The notes beneath the pieces were generated by a model. It did no database searches, had not been told where the DNA came from, and saw only the letters and a program-made list of their open reading frames with translations. Shown here in pieces: positions 30,889 through 39,315 of a DNA stretch of 64,000 bases (position 1 is its first letter; each line of letters opens with the position of its first letter). The stretch covers positions 4,251-68,250 of the forward strand of contig LDAQ01000012.1 of NCBI GenBank assembly GCA_001028025.1, in the 5' to 3' direction. The stretch is from Faecalicatena fissicatena. GTDB taxonomy: Bacteria; Bacillota; Clostridia; Lachnospirales; Lachnospiraceae. The position numbers and the translations under genes are program-made.

Positions 30889-33672
30889 TTATTTTATCAG
30901 ACTCGCCAAAACCTGATAGAGATAATCCACATCCACAGGTTTGGTCACAAAGCCGTTCATCCCGGCTTCGATGGCTGCATCAGCATCTTCTTTAAACGTG
31001 TTCGCAGTCATTGCTATGATTGGAACCTCAGATGCGTCCGGCCGATCCAGATTGCGGATTGCCCGGCAGGACTCCAGTCCGTCCATGACCGGCATCTGAA
31101 TATCCATCAGAATTGCCTGGAATTCACCCGGTCTGCTTTCTTTAAATATATTGATCGCTTCTTCTCCGTTTTCCGCTCTTTTCACTGACGCACCCTGCAT
31201 CTTGAGAAGTTCTTCGGCGATCTCTGCATTCAGATCATTGTCCTCTGCAAGAATAATATTCATTTGATCCAGGAACTGATCTATTTCCACCTTCTCCTGC
31301 TTTTTCTCCAGAACTCCAATTGGAAATTCTGCGGTAAAGTAGAACTCACTGCCTTTCCCCTCTTCACTTGCCAGCTTCAGTTCTCCTCCCATCAGATCCA
31401 CGATCGTCCTGCTGATTGCAAGCCCCAGACCGGTTCCCTGGCTTTTAGAATAATTGTTCCCCACCTGTTCAAATGCCTCGAATATACGTCTCTGATTTTC
31501 TTCAGAAATACCCACGCCATTATCAACTACCTGGAATCTGTAAACGGCCTTCTCTTCTGAGCTCTGGGTCTGTGTTACGCATACTCTTACCCGGCCGCCC
31601 GCCGGGGTGAACTTAAAGGCATTGGATAACAGGTTTGCAAGCACCTGTTTCAAACGTACAGCATCTCCGAGAAGCACATCGTCTTTAATCTCTGTCTTCA
31701 TGTAGAAGTCCAATTCCCGTCTTTTTGCTTCCCCGGTCATCATACTTTCCAGTTCATCCAGTATCTGCTCTATAGAAAACGGCTCACTCGCCACAGTCAT
31801 CATACCGCTTTCAATTCTGCTCATATCAAGTATATCACTGATCAGGCTCAGAAGATAACGTGACGATGAACGTATCTTGGAGAGATTCCCTCTCACATTT
31901 TCCGGTACTTTATCCATCATGCAGGTCAGGTCACTGATACCGACAATGGCATTCATTGGTGTTCTTATCTCATGACTCATCCTGGACAAGAACTCTCCTT
32001 TTGCACGGTTCTCTGCCTCCGCCCTCTCCAGATTTGCCTGTATCTTTGCCGCATGGATGCGATAGCGTGCCATAATCAGTACAAAAATAACAATCAGCAG
32101 GAATACTAATGCCAATATAGCCACAAACATCAGGGGATTTGCATAGATCATCTCTATAGCTGAAAGATGCCCCGTTCCCACAGATATCATATTCTGGTCC
32201 TCTATAGCCGCCTTTTCATCACTGGTCAGGCTGTTGATTGCCTTATTCATAATTGTCAGCAGCTCTCCCTCTACCGGACTCATCATGGCAAAGCTCATTT
32301 CATTTCTTTCATTCATAACAGTATTGGGAACTACATTTGTGAAGTGATTGGCCTGTATTTCCAGTTCGATTCTTGAAGAAAGCCCATAAAAGAAATCCAC
32401 CTTGCCGCTGTTTACTGCGCGCAGGGCATCGGTCACTGTGTTGTAGAACCTGACCTCCGATACATTGATGCTGGCGGGCATCCTGCGCCCTTTTATCACT
32501 GCGCCGGTCAGCCCTTCTGATGGGAAGGTCACCGACTTGTTGCGCGCTATAATATCATTCAGGATCGCATACGGTTTCGTTACCGCCAGTTCCATCTGCG
32601 CTCCTTCATTATCCGTCCCAAGAAAAGAGCCGATCATATCGGCTTTGCCCTGATACAGCATCTCCAGTGCTTCACTGTAATTATTCGTGTGAACAAACTC
32701 AAACTGGAGTCCGCAGAATTCTTCTACTTTTTTCAGTACATCCGGAATCATCCCATCATGCTGCCCATCATCTTCTTCTTTGCAATACAGCGGATGCCAT
32801 CTTTTCTGCACGGCAACTTTTACGGTCTTCTTCTGGCTGATGTACTCACGTTCAGACTGATTCAAATAAATACTTGCTATTCCTGAATCGGGAAAATTGG
32901 CCTCGTAGCGCTCCTCCGCAAAATTTGGATTGGAATCCATTATTTTTTCCATAGCCATGTTCAGTCCATCCAGTACTTCCTGGTTATCTCCGGTAGTAAC
33001 AATATAATGCGGCTGAGAGTCAAACTTTGCCACCACACGGAACTTTCCGGTATCATCCGCACTGTTTCCAAGCAGCATGTCCACTTCGCCATCTTCCAGA
33101 TAAGTATAGAGATTTCCATTAACCTGCTGCTCCCGGGTATATTCAACTATTTCACACTTTATATTGTTGCTGTCCATAAATACCTTGAGACGGCGGATAT
33201 TCTCTGCCGCATTCTTATAAACGCCTATCCTCTTGCCAGACATGCTCTTCCAGTCAAACGCCTTGATACCCTCATCCTCTTTCTGGGCCATCAAAACTGA
33301 TTTGCTGTAACCGGTATTGTAATCCGGATAACCAAAATATTCTTCCATTCCTTCCAGATAATAGGTGCCGCCTATTAGATCATATTTACCGGCCATGAAC
33401 TCTTTTATCAGGTTATCCCCGGCGGTATCTATATATTCATACTTCCAGCCTGTATATTTAGCAATTTCATTCAGATAATCGATCACAATCCCATGTCTGT
33501 TGCCGTCTGCATCCATCTCCGTAAATCCGTCCACCTCGGAGACTCCAACACGCAGAACACGATATTCGGTCTGCTCTTCTGCAAGTACAGTCCCAGATGA
33601 AAAAAGCAATACAGCTGCTGCCAGCACCAGCAGAAATCCCTTTTTTATTGTTCTCCCCGATAATATCTTCAT
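30889..33672 (-). CDS. Hybrid histidine kinase with two periplasmic solute-binding domains (BvgS/EvgS-like)
   Basis: A 927-residue membrane kinase. Residues 1-31 are a signal/membrane segment; about 35-275 and 285-505 are two SBP_bac_3 solute-binding domains outside the cell; a membrane helix lies at about 512-536; the HisKA domain has phospho-acceptor H567 in MSHEIRTPMNAIVG; then an ATPase domain (GLGLAISRTIVDLMGG), and a C-terminal receiver with D857 in LMDIQMPVMDG. There is no HPt domain, so a separate phosphotransfer partner is needed, and no response regulator adjoins. The ligand is probably an amino acid or similar small molecule (inference from the SBP_bac_3 type). Confidence 0.92.
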   Translation of the reverse strand: MKILSGRTIKKGFLLVLAAAVLLFSSGTVLAEEQTEYRVLRVGVSEVDGFTEMDADGNRHGIVIDYLNEIAKYTGWKYEYIDTAGDNLIKEFMAGKYDLIGGTYYLEGMEEYFGYPDYNTGYSKSVLMAQKEDEGIKAFDWKSMSGKRIGVYKNAAENIRRLKVFMDSNNIKCEIVEYTREQQVNGNLYTYLEDGEVDMLLGNSADDTGKFRVVAKFDSQPHYIVTTGDNQEVLDGLNMAMEKIMDSNPNFAEERYEANFPDSGIASIYLNQSEREYISQKKTVKVAVQKRWHPLYCKEEDDGQHDGMIPDVLKKVEEFCGLQFEFVHTNNYSEALEMLYQGKADMIGSFLGTDNEGAQMELAVTKPYAILNDIIARNKSVTFPSEGLTGAVIKGRRMPASINVSEVRFYNTVTDALRAVNSGKVDFFYGLSSRIELEIQANHFTNVVPNTVMNERNEMSFAMMSPVEGELLTIMNKAINSLTSDEKAAIEDQNMISVGTGHLSAIEMIYANPLMFVAILALVFLLIVIFVLIMARYRIHAAKIQANLERAEAENRAKGEFLSRMSHEIRTPMNAIVGISDLTCMMDKVPENVRGNLSKIRSSSRYLLSLISDILDMSRIESGMMTVASEPFSIEQILDELESMMTGEAKRRELDFYMKTEIKDDVLLGDAVRLKQVLANLLSNAFKFTPAGGRVRVCVTQTQSSEEKAVYRFQVVDNGVGISEENQRRIFEAFEQVGNNYSKSQGTGLGLAISRTIVDLMGGELKLASEEGKGSEFYFTAEFPIGVLEKKQEKVEIDQFLDQMNIILAEDNDLNAEIAEELLKMQGASVKRAENGEEAINIFKESRPGEFQAILMDIQMPVMDGLESCRAIRNLDRPDASEVPIIAMTANTFKEDADAAIEAGMNGFVTKPVDVDYLYQVLASLIK

Positions 33673-33772
33673 ATCTAAGAACTCCTTTATCTTTGATGTT
33701 CTAGCCTTTTCTGATTATATCATATGTCATCTCCAATTACTTTCATAATTTTCATAAATCATCTTTTTTTTG

Positions 33773-34219
33773 CTAATCCAATCTCGGGAGAATCTCACCC
33801 AGTAACCGGACGGCCTCGTTCAGTTTCTGCAGTTCTTCTTCACTCAGCTTTTCTTCCAGAGACCGAAGAAAGTCTTTATTTTTCAGGTAGTATTCATCCA
33901 GATAGGCAGCGGCCTTCGGGGTGAGCCGCAGCCAGATCATTCTCCTGTCATTTTCTTTGTTCAATCGTTCAATAAACCCGTGCTTATACAGCGCATCCAC
34001 CAGCTTTGTTGCCTGCTGCTTCGGAACCTTCAGCTGCTGTGCCAGTTCCGTCATCGTCAATGTTTCGCATTTCCTGAGTGTTTCCATGCAATAGTAAGTC
34101 TCCAGGCTCATCTCCCCATGCAGAGTTTCTTTAAACGGACGTACCAGCTTCGAATGCCAGTCCGGCATAACCAGAAGCAGATTTTTTACAAATTGTTCAG
34201 AATATTTTTCTTTTATCAT
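33773..34219 (-). CDS. MarR-family repressor
   Basis: A 148-residue winged-helix regulator: TMTELAQQLKVPKQQATKLVDALYKHGFIERLNKENDRRMIWLRLT (read in parts) is the helix-turn-helix and wing of MarR proteins. It is transcribed away from the FUSC-family transporter gene and very likely represses it; the inverted repeat over the transporter promoter (34242-34268) is a good operator candidate. Inducer unknown; aromatic acids are common for this pairing. Confidence 0.88.
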   Translation of the reverse strand: MIKEKYSEQFVKNLLLVMPDWHSKLVRPFKETLHGEMSLETYYCMETLRKCETLTMTELAQQLKVPKQQATKLVDALYKHGFIERLNKENDRRMIWLRLTPKAAAYLDEYYLKNKDFLRSLEEKLSEEELQKLNEAVRLLGEILPRLD

Positions 34220-34231
34220 TTTACCTCTCCA

Positions 34232-34268
34232 TTGACAAATGAATTTAATAGTGTTATGATCTTAAATT
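34232..34268 (+). promoter_or_regulatory. FUSC gene promoter with MarR operator candidate
   Basis: TTGACA (34232-34237) and TATGAT (34255-34260) have a 17-base spacer. An inverted repeat AATTTAA (34242-34248) / TTAAATT (34262-34268), 13 bases apart, covers the -10 box, where a MarR dimer would block transcription. Confidence 0.65.
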
Positions 34269-34385
34269 AGTAAATAAAATATGACTATCATCATTGTTTA
34301 ATCTTAATTGTACTATCACAAATCAAATTTCTTAAATCAATTGTTATCCATTCCACACCCAAATCATAAGGAGATGTCACTGATT

Positions 34386-36017
34386 ATGCAAAATTACATA
34401 CAAAATTTTATTAAAACCTTAAAAGATAAGTTTCGTTTCAGTACACTGAGTTTTATATTCATCATTGCCTACGTAAATATCTTTCAGCATTTTTTCGGCC
34501 CTGAGAATTCCATTGTCGGTGTAAGTTTTGCCATTATAATGTCATCGTCCATGGTTTGGGATCTGACCGCAGCCCCGGTAAGACATCTGTTCATCCAGTC
34601 TGTTGTACTGGTCTGGATGGCGCTGGCGGCATGCTGGGTTGTGTTTCTTCCCATGCCGCTGTCACTCATCGTTAATTTTATCACATTATTTATAATTTTG
34701 TATGCTTTTACTTACGAATATACCACTAATATGTACTTTCCCTATATTCTTTCCTATCTGTTCCTGGTGTTCATCTCCCCGGCGGAACCTTCTCAGCTTC
34801 CCAAGAGACTCCTGGGCATGCTGGTGGGTGCACTGTCAATTATTCTGTATCAGTGGGTCATGGGAAGAAAACGTATCGAAGAAACCGCACAGGATGTACT
34901 CAGTAAAATAATTGATGACATCTCCCGGCATATTTCCTGGCAGCTTAAGGAAACACCTGATAAGCCGGATCTGAACGATACCCGGCACAGACTTTGTCAG
35001 CTGAGTCAGATTGTTTACGACAGAAGAAAAAAAGTGTTTTGTATCTCCGATGCCGGATTTTCCTTGATAGAAGCCGGCCGAGGGCTGGCACATCTTCTGA
35101 CTTACCTCCAAGATATTTCTCCTGAAGATGCCGGTACAGAAAGAGAACTGCTGCAGTATACTATGGCACAGTTAGCGTTGTACCGTGCTTATGTGACACA
35201 AGAAAACCCAACGCTGCAGCCTCCGGCATATTCTTCAAAGGTTCGTATCAAGTCTTCTGAGGCTGCTGCCCGGATATTTGATTATCTCACATTAATCTAT
35301 GAAAAGCTGCTGGATATGTCCGATCCACAGAGAAAAACACATTATCGTAAAACGGCTCTTCCCCTGAAAATGCAGCTGCAGACCGCCCTTGAGTGGAGCT
35401 CTGTGCGTGGGGCCTACGCGCTGCGCGTTTCACTGATTCTGGCCGGTGCAACGGCGCTTGTACAATTATTAGCCCTGCCCCACGGCAAATGGCTGATGTT
35501 TACCCTGGCCTCAGTATCCCTGCCTTACGCAGACGATGTACCCCAGAAAATAAAAAAACGTATCATCGCTACAATCGCAGGGGGGCTGATCTCGGTTATT
35601 ATCTATTCTCTGGTTCCCTCATCAGCCGGACGGACTGTTATAATGATGTTTTTCGGGTATCTCTCTTATTACTTTACGGACTATACAGAAATCTATGCCT
35701 GCTCCACTATCAGTGCACTCGGTGGTGCTGTCTTTATGAATGCATTTGGTTTTCAGGCTGTGTCCGGGATGTTCCTGATTCGGCTCGCTTACATACTGGC
35801 AGGTGCAGCTGCGGCCTATATACTAAACTGCCTTGTTCTCCCCTACGGCCGTGACAGGGCAACCCGTGCCCTTTGGAAGAAATATAAATCTGTCACAGAG
35901 CTGCGGGACAGAATCAGACATACAGAAAAGCCTGATTCCCAGCTGTATTATACACTGGTTATACAGGCTCATCTGCAGGAAGATAAACTCATTCAAAATT
36001 CGCTGGATGCACTCTAA
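34386..36017 (+). CDS. FUSC-family (aromatic acid efflux-like) membrane protein
   Basis: A 543-residue protein with the duplicated FUSC plan: an N-terminal block of six helices (FSTLSFIFIIAYVNIFQHFFG to about residue 155), a cytoplasmic stretch of about 190 residues rich in charged helices, a second block of six helices (RGAYALRVSLILAGATALVQL onward, about 345-490) and a cytoplasmic tail. FUSC proteins export fusaric acid, p-hydroxybenzoate and similar aromatics. The ATG at 34386 lies 12 bases after AAGGAG; earlier in-frame starts lie in or before that site. Divergent MarR gene suggests repression. Confidence 0.85.
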   Translation: MQNYIQNFIKTLKDKFRFSTLSFIFIIAYVNIFQHFFGPENSIVGVSFAIIMSSSMVWDLTAAPVRHLFIQSVVLVWMALAACWVVFLPMPLSLIVNFITLFIILYAFTYEYTTNMYFPYILSYLFLVFISPAEPSQLPKRLLGMLVGALSIILYQWVMGRKRIEETAQDVLSKIIDDISRHISWQLKETPDKPDLNDTRHRLCQLSQIVYDRRKKVFCISDAGFSLIEAGRGLAHLLTYLQDISPEDAGTERELLQYTMAQLALYRAYVTQENPTLQPPAYSSKVRIKSSEAAARIFDYLTLIYEKLLDMSDPQRKTHYRKTALPLKMQLQTALEWSSVRGAYALRVSLILAGATALVQLLALPHGKWLMFTLASVSLPYADDVPQKIKKRIIATIAGGLISVIIYSLVPSSAGRTVIMMFFGYLSYYFTDYTEIYACSTISALGGAVFMNAFGFQAVSGMFLIRLAYILAGAAAAYILNCLVLPYGRDRATRALWKKYKSVTELRDRIRHTEKPDSQLYYTLVIQAHLQEDKLIQNSLDAL

Positions 36018-36191
36018 GTGTCATTGTGCATTCGGCTACCCAATTCCATGTATCTTTAAAAAACGGATTCACCTTCTTTTCTATCCCCTGTGTATCAAAA
36101 CTCCAGGATCTCTTTTGGAGATGACTGCAAAACCGCCCTCAGCTACTATAACATCTGCAGCAGATAAAAAGCCGGCCCGGACATACATCCC

Positions 36192-39100
36192 TCACACCCA
36201 CCGATGCATAACCTCCAGCAAATGCTTTATCTCCAGAGGCTTCGACACATGTTCGTTCATCCCCGCCTTTTTTGCCCTGTAAGCATCATCTGCAAACGCG
36301 TTGGCGGTCAGTGCAATAATCGGAATCTCTGCCGCATCCGGGCGCTGCCCGTTCTCTGCAAGCCCCCGGATCGCTCTTGTGGCCCCGTATCCGTCCAGTA
36401 CAGGCATCTGAATGTCCATCAGGATCAATGCAAACGTTCCTGGTTCACCGGCATAAAAAGAATCTACGGCCTCCTGTCCGTTGGCTGCACATTCAACCTC
36501 CAGGCCGCAGGCTGTCAGCAGTTCCTCCGCGATCTCCCTGTTCAAATCATTGTCCTCCACAAGAAGTACCCGCATCCCCGCCGGAAATCCATCATAAGCC
36601 CTGGGCTGTACTGAAGACTCTGTGGAATCGGATTCGTTCTTTTCCCGTGCCAGTCTCAGGAATATTGTAACGATAAATCTGGTACCTTTGTTTAACTCGC
36701 TTTCCACCTGTATGGTACCGTTCATCATCTGCACCAGATTGCTGGTGATAGCCAGCCCCAGTCCCGTACCCTGTATCTCGCTGACACGTGAATCTTCTGC
36801 CCGCTCAAAGGGCAGGAACATCTTACTGCAGAACTCCTCCGTCATCCCTATGCCGTCATCCTCAACGATAATCTCATAACATCCAACCCCGTTTTCGCCG
36901 GTAAGCTTTTCCTCCAGATAGACATTGATATATCCGCTTTCGTTGGTATACTTAACTGCATTTGAAAGCAGATTAAGCAGGATCTGCTTTACACGTACGG
37001 CATCTCCATGCACCCAGCTATGTTCCGGCTTTTTTACAATGGTTCGGTAATCAAGCCTCTTTTTGTCGGCATCAGGCTGGATAATCAATGAAACCTCTTC
37101 CAGCACATCCTCTATCCGGAACTTTTCTTCACTGAGTGTAATATTTCCAGATTCGATCTTTGACATATCCAGTACTTTATTAATAAGTTCAAGAAGATGG
37201 CCCCCGGATATGTCAATCTTATCCAGACAGTCTTCGATCTTTTCTTCATTTCCCAGATTATTTTTTGCAATTGCTGCCATCCCCATGATTGCATTCATAG
37301 GGGTTCTAATATCATGACTCATCTTAGAAAGGAAGTCGGACTTTGCACTATTTGCCGTATTCAAAGAAGCATATGCCTCTTCCAGCGCATGTTTTGCCCG
37401 CTTCTCTTCTTCGTAATATTCCAGTTCTTTTTGTTTTTCCACACTGATATTCCGAAACGCAATAATTGCAGTATCGGGCCTGCCTTCATTTGCCTCCCTG
37501 AGGTGCACTTCCATACGAAGCCAAAGCTCGGACTGTCTTTGCCGGAATTCAACTTCAATATGCCTGTTATCTGCGTTCAGTTCTCTAAGAAGCTCTTCTT
37601 TTCTGCAGACTTCAGATACCTTTTTCCAGTCCGCAAGATTAACGTCCCTCAGAATGTAGCTGCAGAGCTGGCTGGAATATGGACCGCTTCTGGCAAGGGA
37701 GCCGCTGCTGCCCGCTTCCGGCAGACGTACCGCATAATAACTGTCCGCCTTCAGATCCACATAGAAAATACTGACATATATTCCGTTAATCGCCTGAAGC
37801 GCAGATTGGTTCATATAGAGATGCTCGCTGTTTTCCGAAAGTTCCGACTTCATCTTATGAATATTGTAGAGTGCGCCTACCACACGGGATGGCTTTCCCT
37901 CCTCCATAACAAGTCTTCCATTTACCCTGTACCAGATAAAATTGCCCGGTCCTGTTCTGGGTGTAGAACACCGCACCTCAAACACTTCAGTCCGCCCATT
38001 ACAGATATTGTCTATTACCCCAGGAATATCGTCAGGATGCACAAGCTGCTGCTTTAGCAGCGCCTGTGAGTAATCCTTTATTTCATTGCGGAGAACCCCT
38101 TCTCCGGTGATCGGTTCATAGCTGATGAACGTGTCAGTATCCATATGATATTCAAACATCACCGCAGCACTGGCCTCCATGGCCACACGATACATCTCCT
38201 GTTCCCGGTCCAACTGCTGCTGAAGTACCTTTCTTGGGGTTATATCTACGACCGTACGCTGCAGTATCTTTTCCCCTTCAGGTGTAGTTCCCACAACCAT
38301 GCTGGTTCCTTCCATCCAGTGGATAGAACCATCTTTCCACTTGACACGGAATTCGCTGTCCTGCCGGTCACCGATATTTTCCAGCTGATAATAAGTATTA
38401 TAAAGGTATTGCCGGTCTGCCTCCACTACTGCTCCAAGCATTCCTTCCTTCCAATCACCCATTCCTTCCTCTATGCTGTCATACCCCATCAGCGATACTA
38501 CGGCTCTGTTCAGAGAAATCAGCCTGTAGCTTCCGTTGCTGCTCTTTATAAAACGTATAATTCCGCAGGGCACAGTATCGTATATACTTGTCAGCAATTC
38601 CGTTTGCTCTCTATGACGCTGTGCATCCTCCTCGGAACGTGTAATATCAAGATAAAGACTGTTTACCATCCAGTTTCCGTCTATATCCTGTGCTTTTTTA
38701 CCGCTGTCAATGATCCATTTCAGACTGCCGTCCTTACAACGTACACGGTACTTAGTGGAATAGGTCAGTCCGCCGCCTTTAAATGCCTCGGCACAATCTG
38801 CCAGCGCCTGGTGCAGATCCGGCGGATAGGCAGCTCCTACTGCAGTCCCCCCCGTAACCTCCAGGAACTCTTCCACAGTATATCCAAACAGTGCCGCAGC
38901 CTCCCGGCTGACAAATGCAAAAGAATATGTATCATCGTCATTGCTGATCTTAAGTCCGCCTGCAATGGATGACATGATCACTTCCATCTGCCGGTTCTGC
39001 TGTTTCTTTTCCTCTTCCAGAGCCTTCAGACGCTCCTGGACATAATCATAGGACTGCCTGCCGGTCTTGTCCTGGAAAAGCTCTCCTTCCATATCATGTT

Positions 39101-39197
39101 CACAGTAATGCTTGTGCATAATACTGCCGGCAAGGTTTTCCACATCTTTAAAACACTGATTATACTCTTTGTCTGTTTTCACACTCACGCTGTTCAA
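36192..39197 (-). CDS. Soluble multi-PAS hybrid histidine kinase
   Basis: A 1001-residue cytoplasmic sensor with no membrane helix. After a short coiled N-terminus come PAS domains (about 45-190, 195-330, 335-455, the first two with PAC motifs such as YRVRCKDGSLKWIIDSG and FRVKWKDGSIHWMEGTS), a further PAS-like part to about 600, HisKA with H628 in MSHDIRTPMNAIMG, an ATPase domain (GLGLAITSNLVQMMNG), and a receiver with D928 in LILMDIQMPVLDG. No HPt or output domain is seen. The frame starts at a TTG (39197) after GAAAGCGGG; an ATG at residue 27 is the fallback. A promoter with a perfect palindrome lies just upstream. 36018-36191 holds nothing visible. Confidence 0.9.
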   Translation of the reverse strand: MNSVSVKTDKEYNQCFKDVENLAGSIMHKHYCEHDMEGELFQDKTGRQSYDYVQERLKALEEEKKQQNRQMEVIMSSIAGGLKISNDDDTYSFAFVSREAAALFGYTVEEFLEVTGGTAVGAAYPPDLHQALADCAEAFKGGGLTYSTKYRVRCKDGSLKWIIDSGKKAQDIDGNWMVNSLYLDITRSEEDAQRHREQTELLTSIYDTVPCGIIRFIKSSNGSYRLISLNRAVVSLMGYDSIEEGMGDWKEGMLGAVVEADRQYLYNTYYQLENIGDRQDSEFRVKWKDGSIHWMEGTSMVVGTTPEGEKILQRTVVDITPRKVLQQQLDREQEMYRVAMEASAAVMFEYHMDTDTFISYEPITGEGVLRNEIKDYSQALLKQQLVHPDDIPGVIDNICNGRTEVFEVRCSTPRTGPGNFIWYRVNGRLVMEEGKPSRVVGALYNIHKMKSELSENSEHLYMNQSALQAINGIYVSIFYVDLKADSYYAVRLPEAGSSGSLARSGPYSSQLCSYILRDVNLADWKKVSEVCRKEELLRELNADNRHIEVEFRQRQSELWLRMEVHLREANEGRPDTAIIAFRNISVEKQKELEYYEEEKRAKHALEEAYASLNTANSAKSDFLSKMSHDIRTPMNAIMGMAAIAKNNLGNEEKIEDCLDKIDISGGHLLELINKVLDMSKIESGNITLSEEKFRIEDVLEEVSLIIQPDADKKRLDYRTIVKKPEHSWVHGDAVRVKQILLNLLSNAVKYTNESGYINVYLEEKLTGENGVGCYEIIVEDDGIGMTEEFCSKMFLPFERAEDSRVSEIQGTGLGLAITSNLVQMMNGTIQVESELNKGTRFIVTIFLRLAREKNESDSTESSVQPRAYDGFPAGMRVLLVEDNDLNREIAEELLTACGLEVECAANGQEAVDSFYAGEPGTFALILMDIQMPVLDGYGATRAIRGLAENGQRPDAAEIPIIALTANAFADDAYRAKKAGMNEHVSKPLEIKHLLEVMHRWV

Positions 39198-39252
39198 ACC
39201 CGCTTTCTTTATATTTTAACCAGTCCGGCATACTATTTTTCCAATGCATCTG

Positions 39253-39302
39253 ACAGGTGATCACCTGTTTCTTATTATACTGAATACCTGGTTAAAACAC
39301 AA
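39253..39302 (-). promoter_or_regulatory. Promoter and 16-base perfect palindrome before the PAS kinase
   Basis: On the reverse strand, TTGTGT (39297-39302) and TATAAT (39274-39279) have a 17-base spacer. Just after the -10, at the expected start of transcription, lies the perfect palindrome ACAGGTGATCACCTGT (39253-39268). This position suits a repressor operator. It could also be a small RNA hairpin at the 5' end. Confidence 0.65.
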
Positions 39303-39315
39303 CGAAAATCGCATT

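Noticed and set aside
37197..38057. A 286-codon frame opposite the PAS hybrid kinase (also 38145-38972)
   Set aside because: Shadows of a conserved multi-domain kinase on the other strand; no start signal, composition typical of antisense frames.
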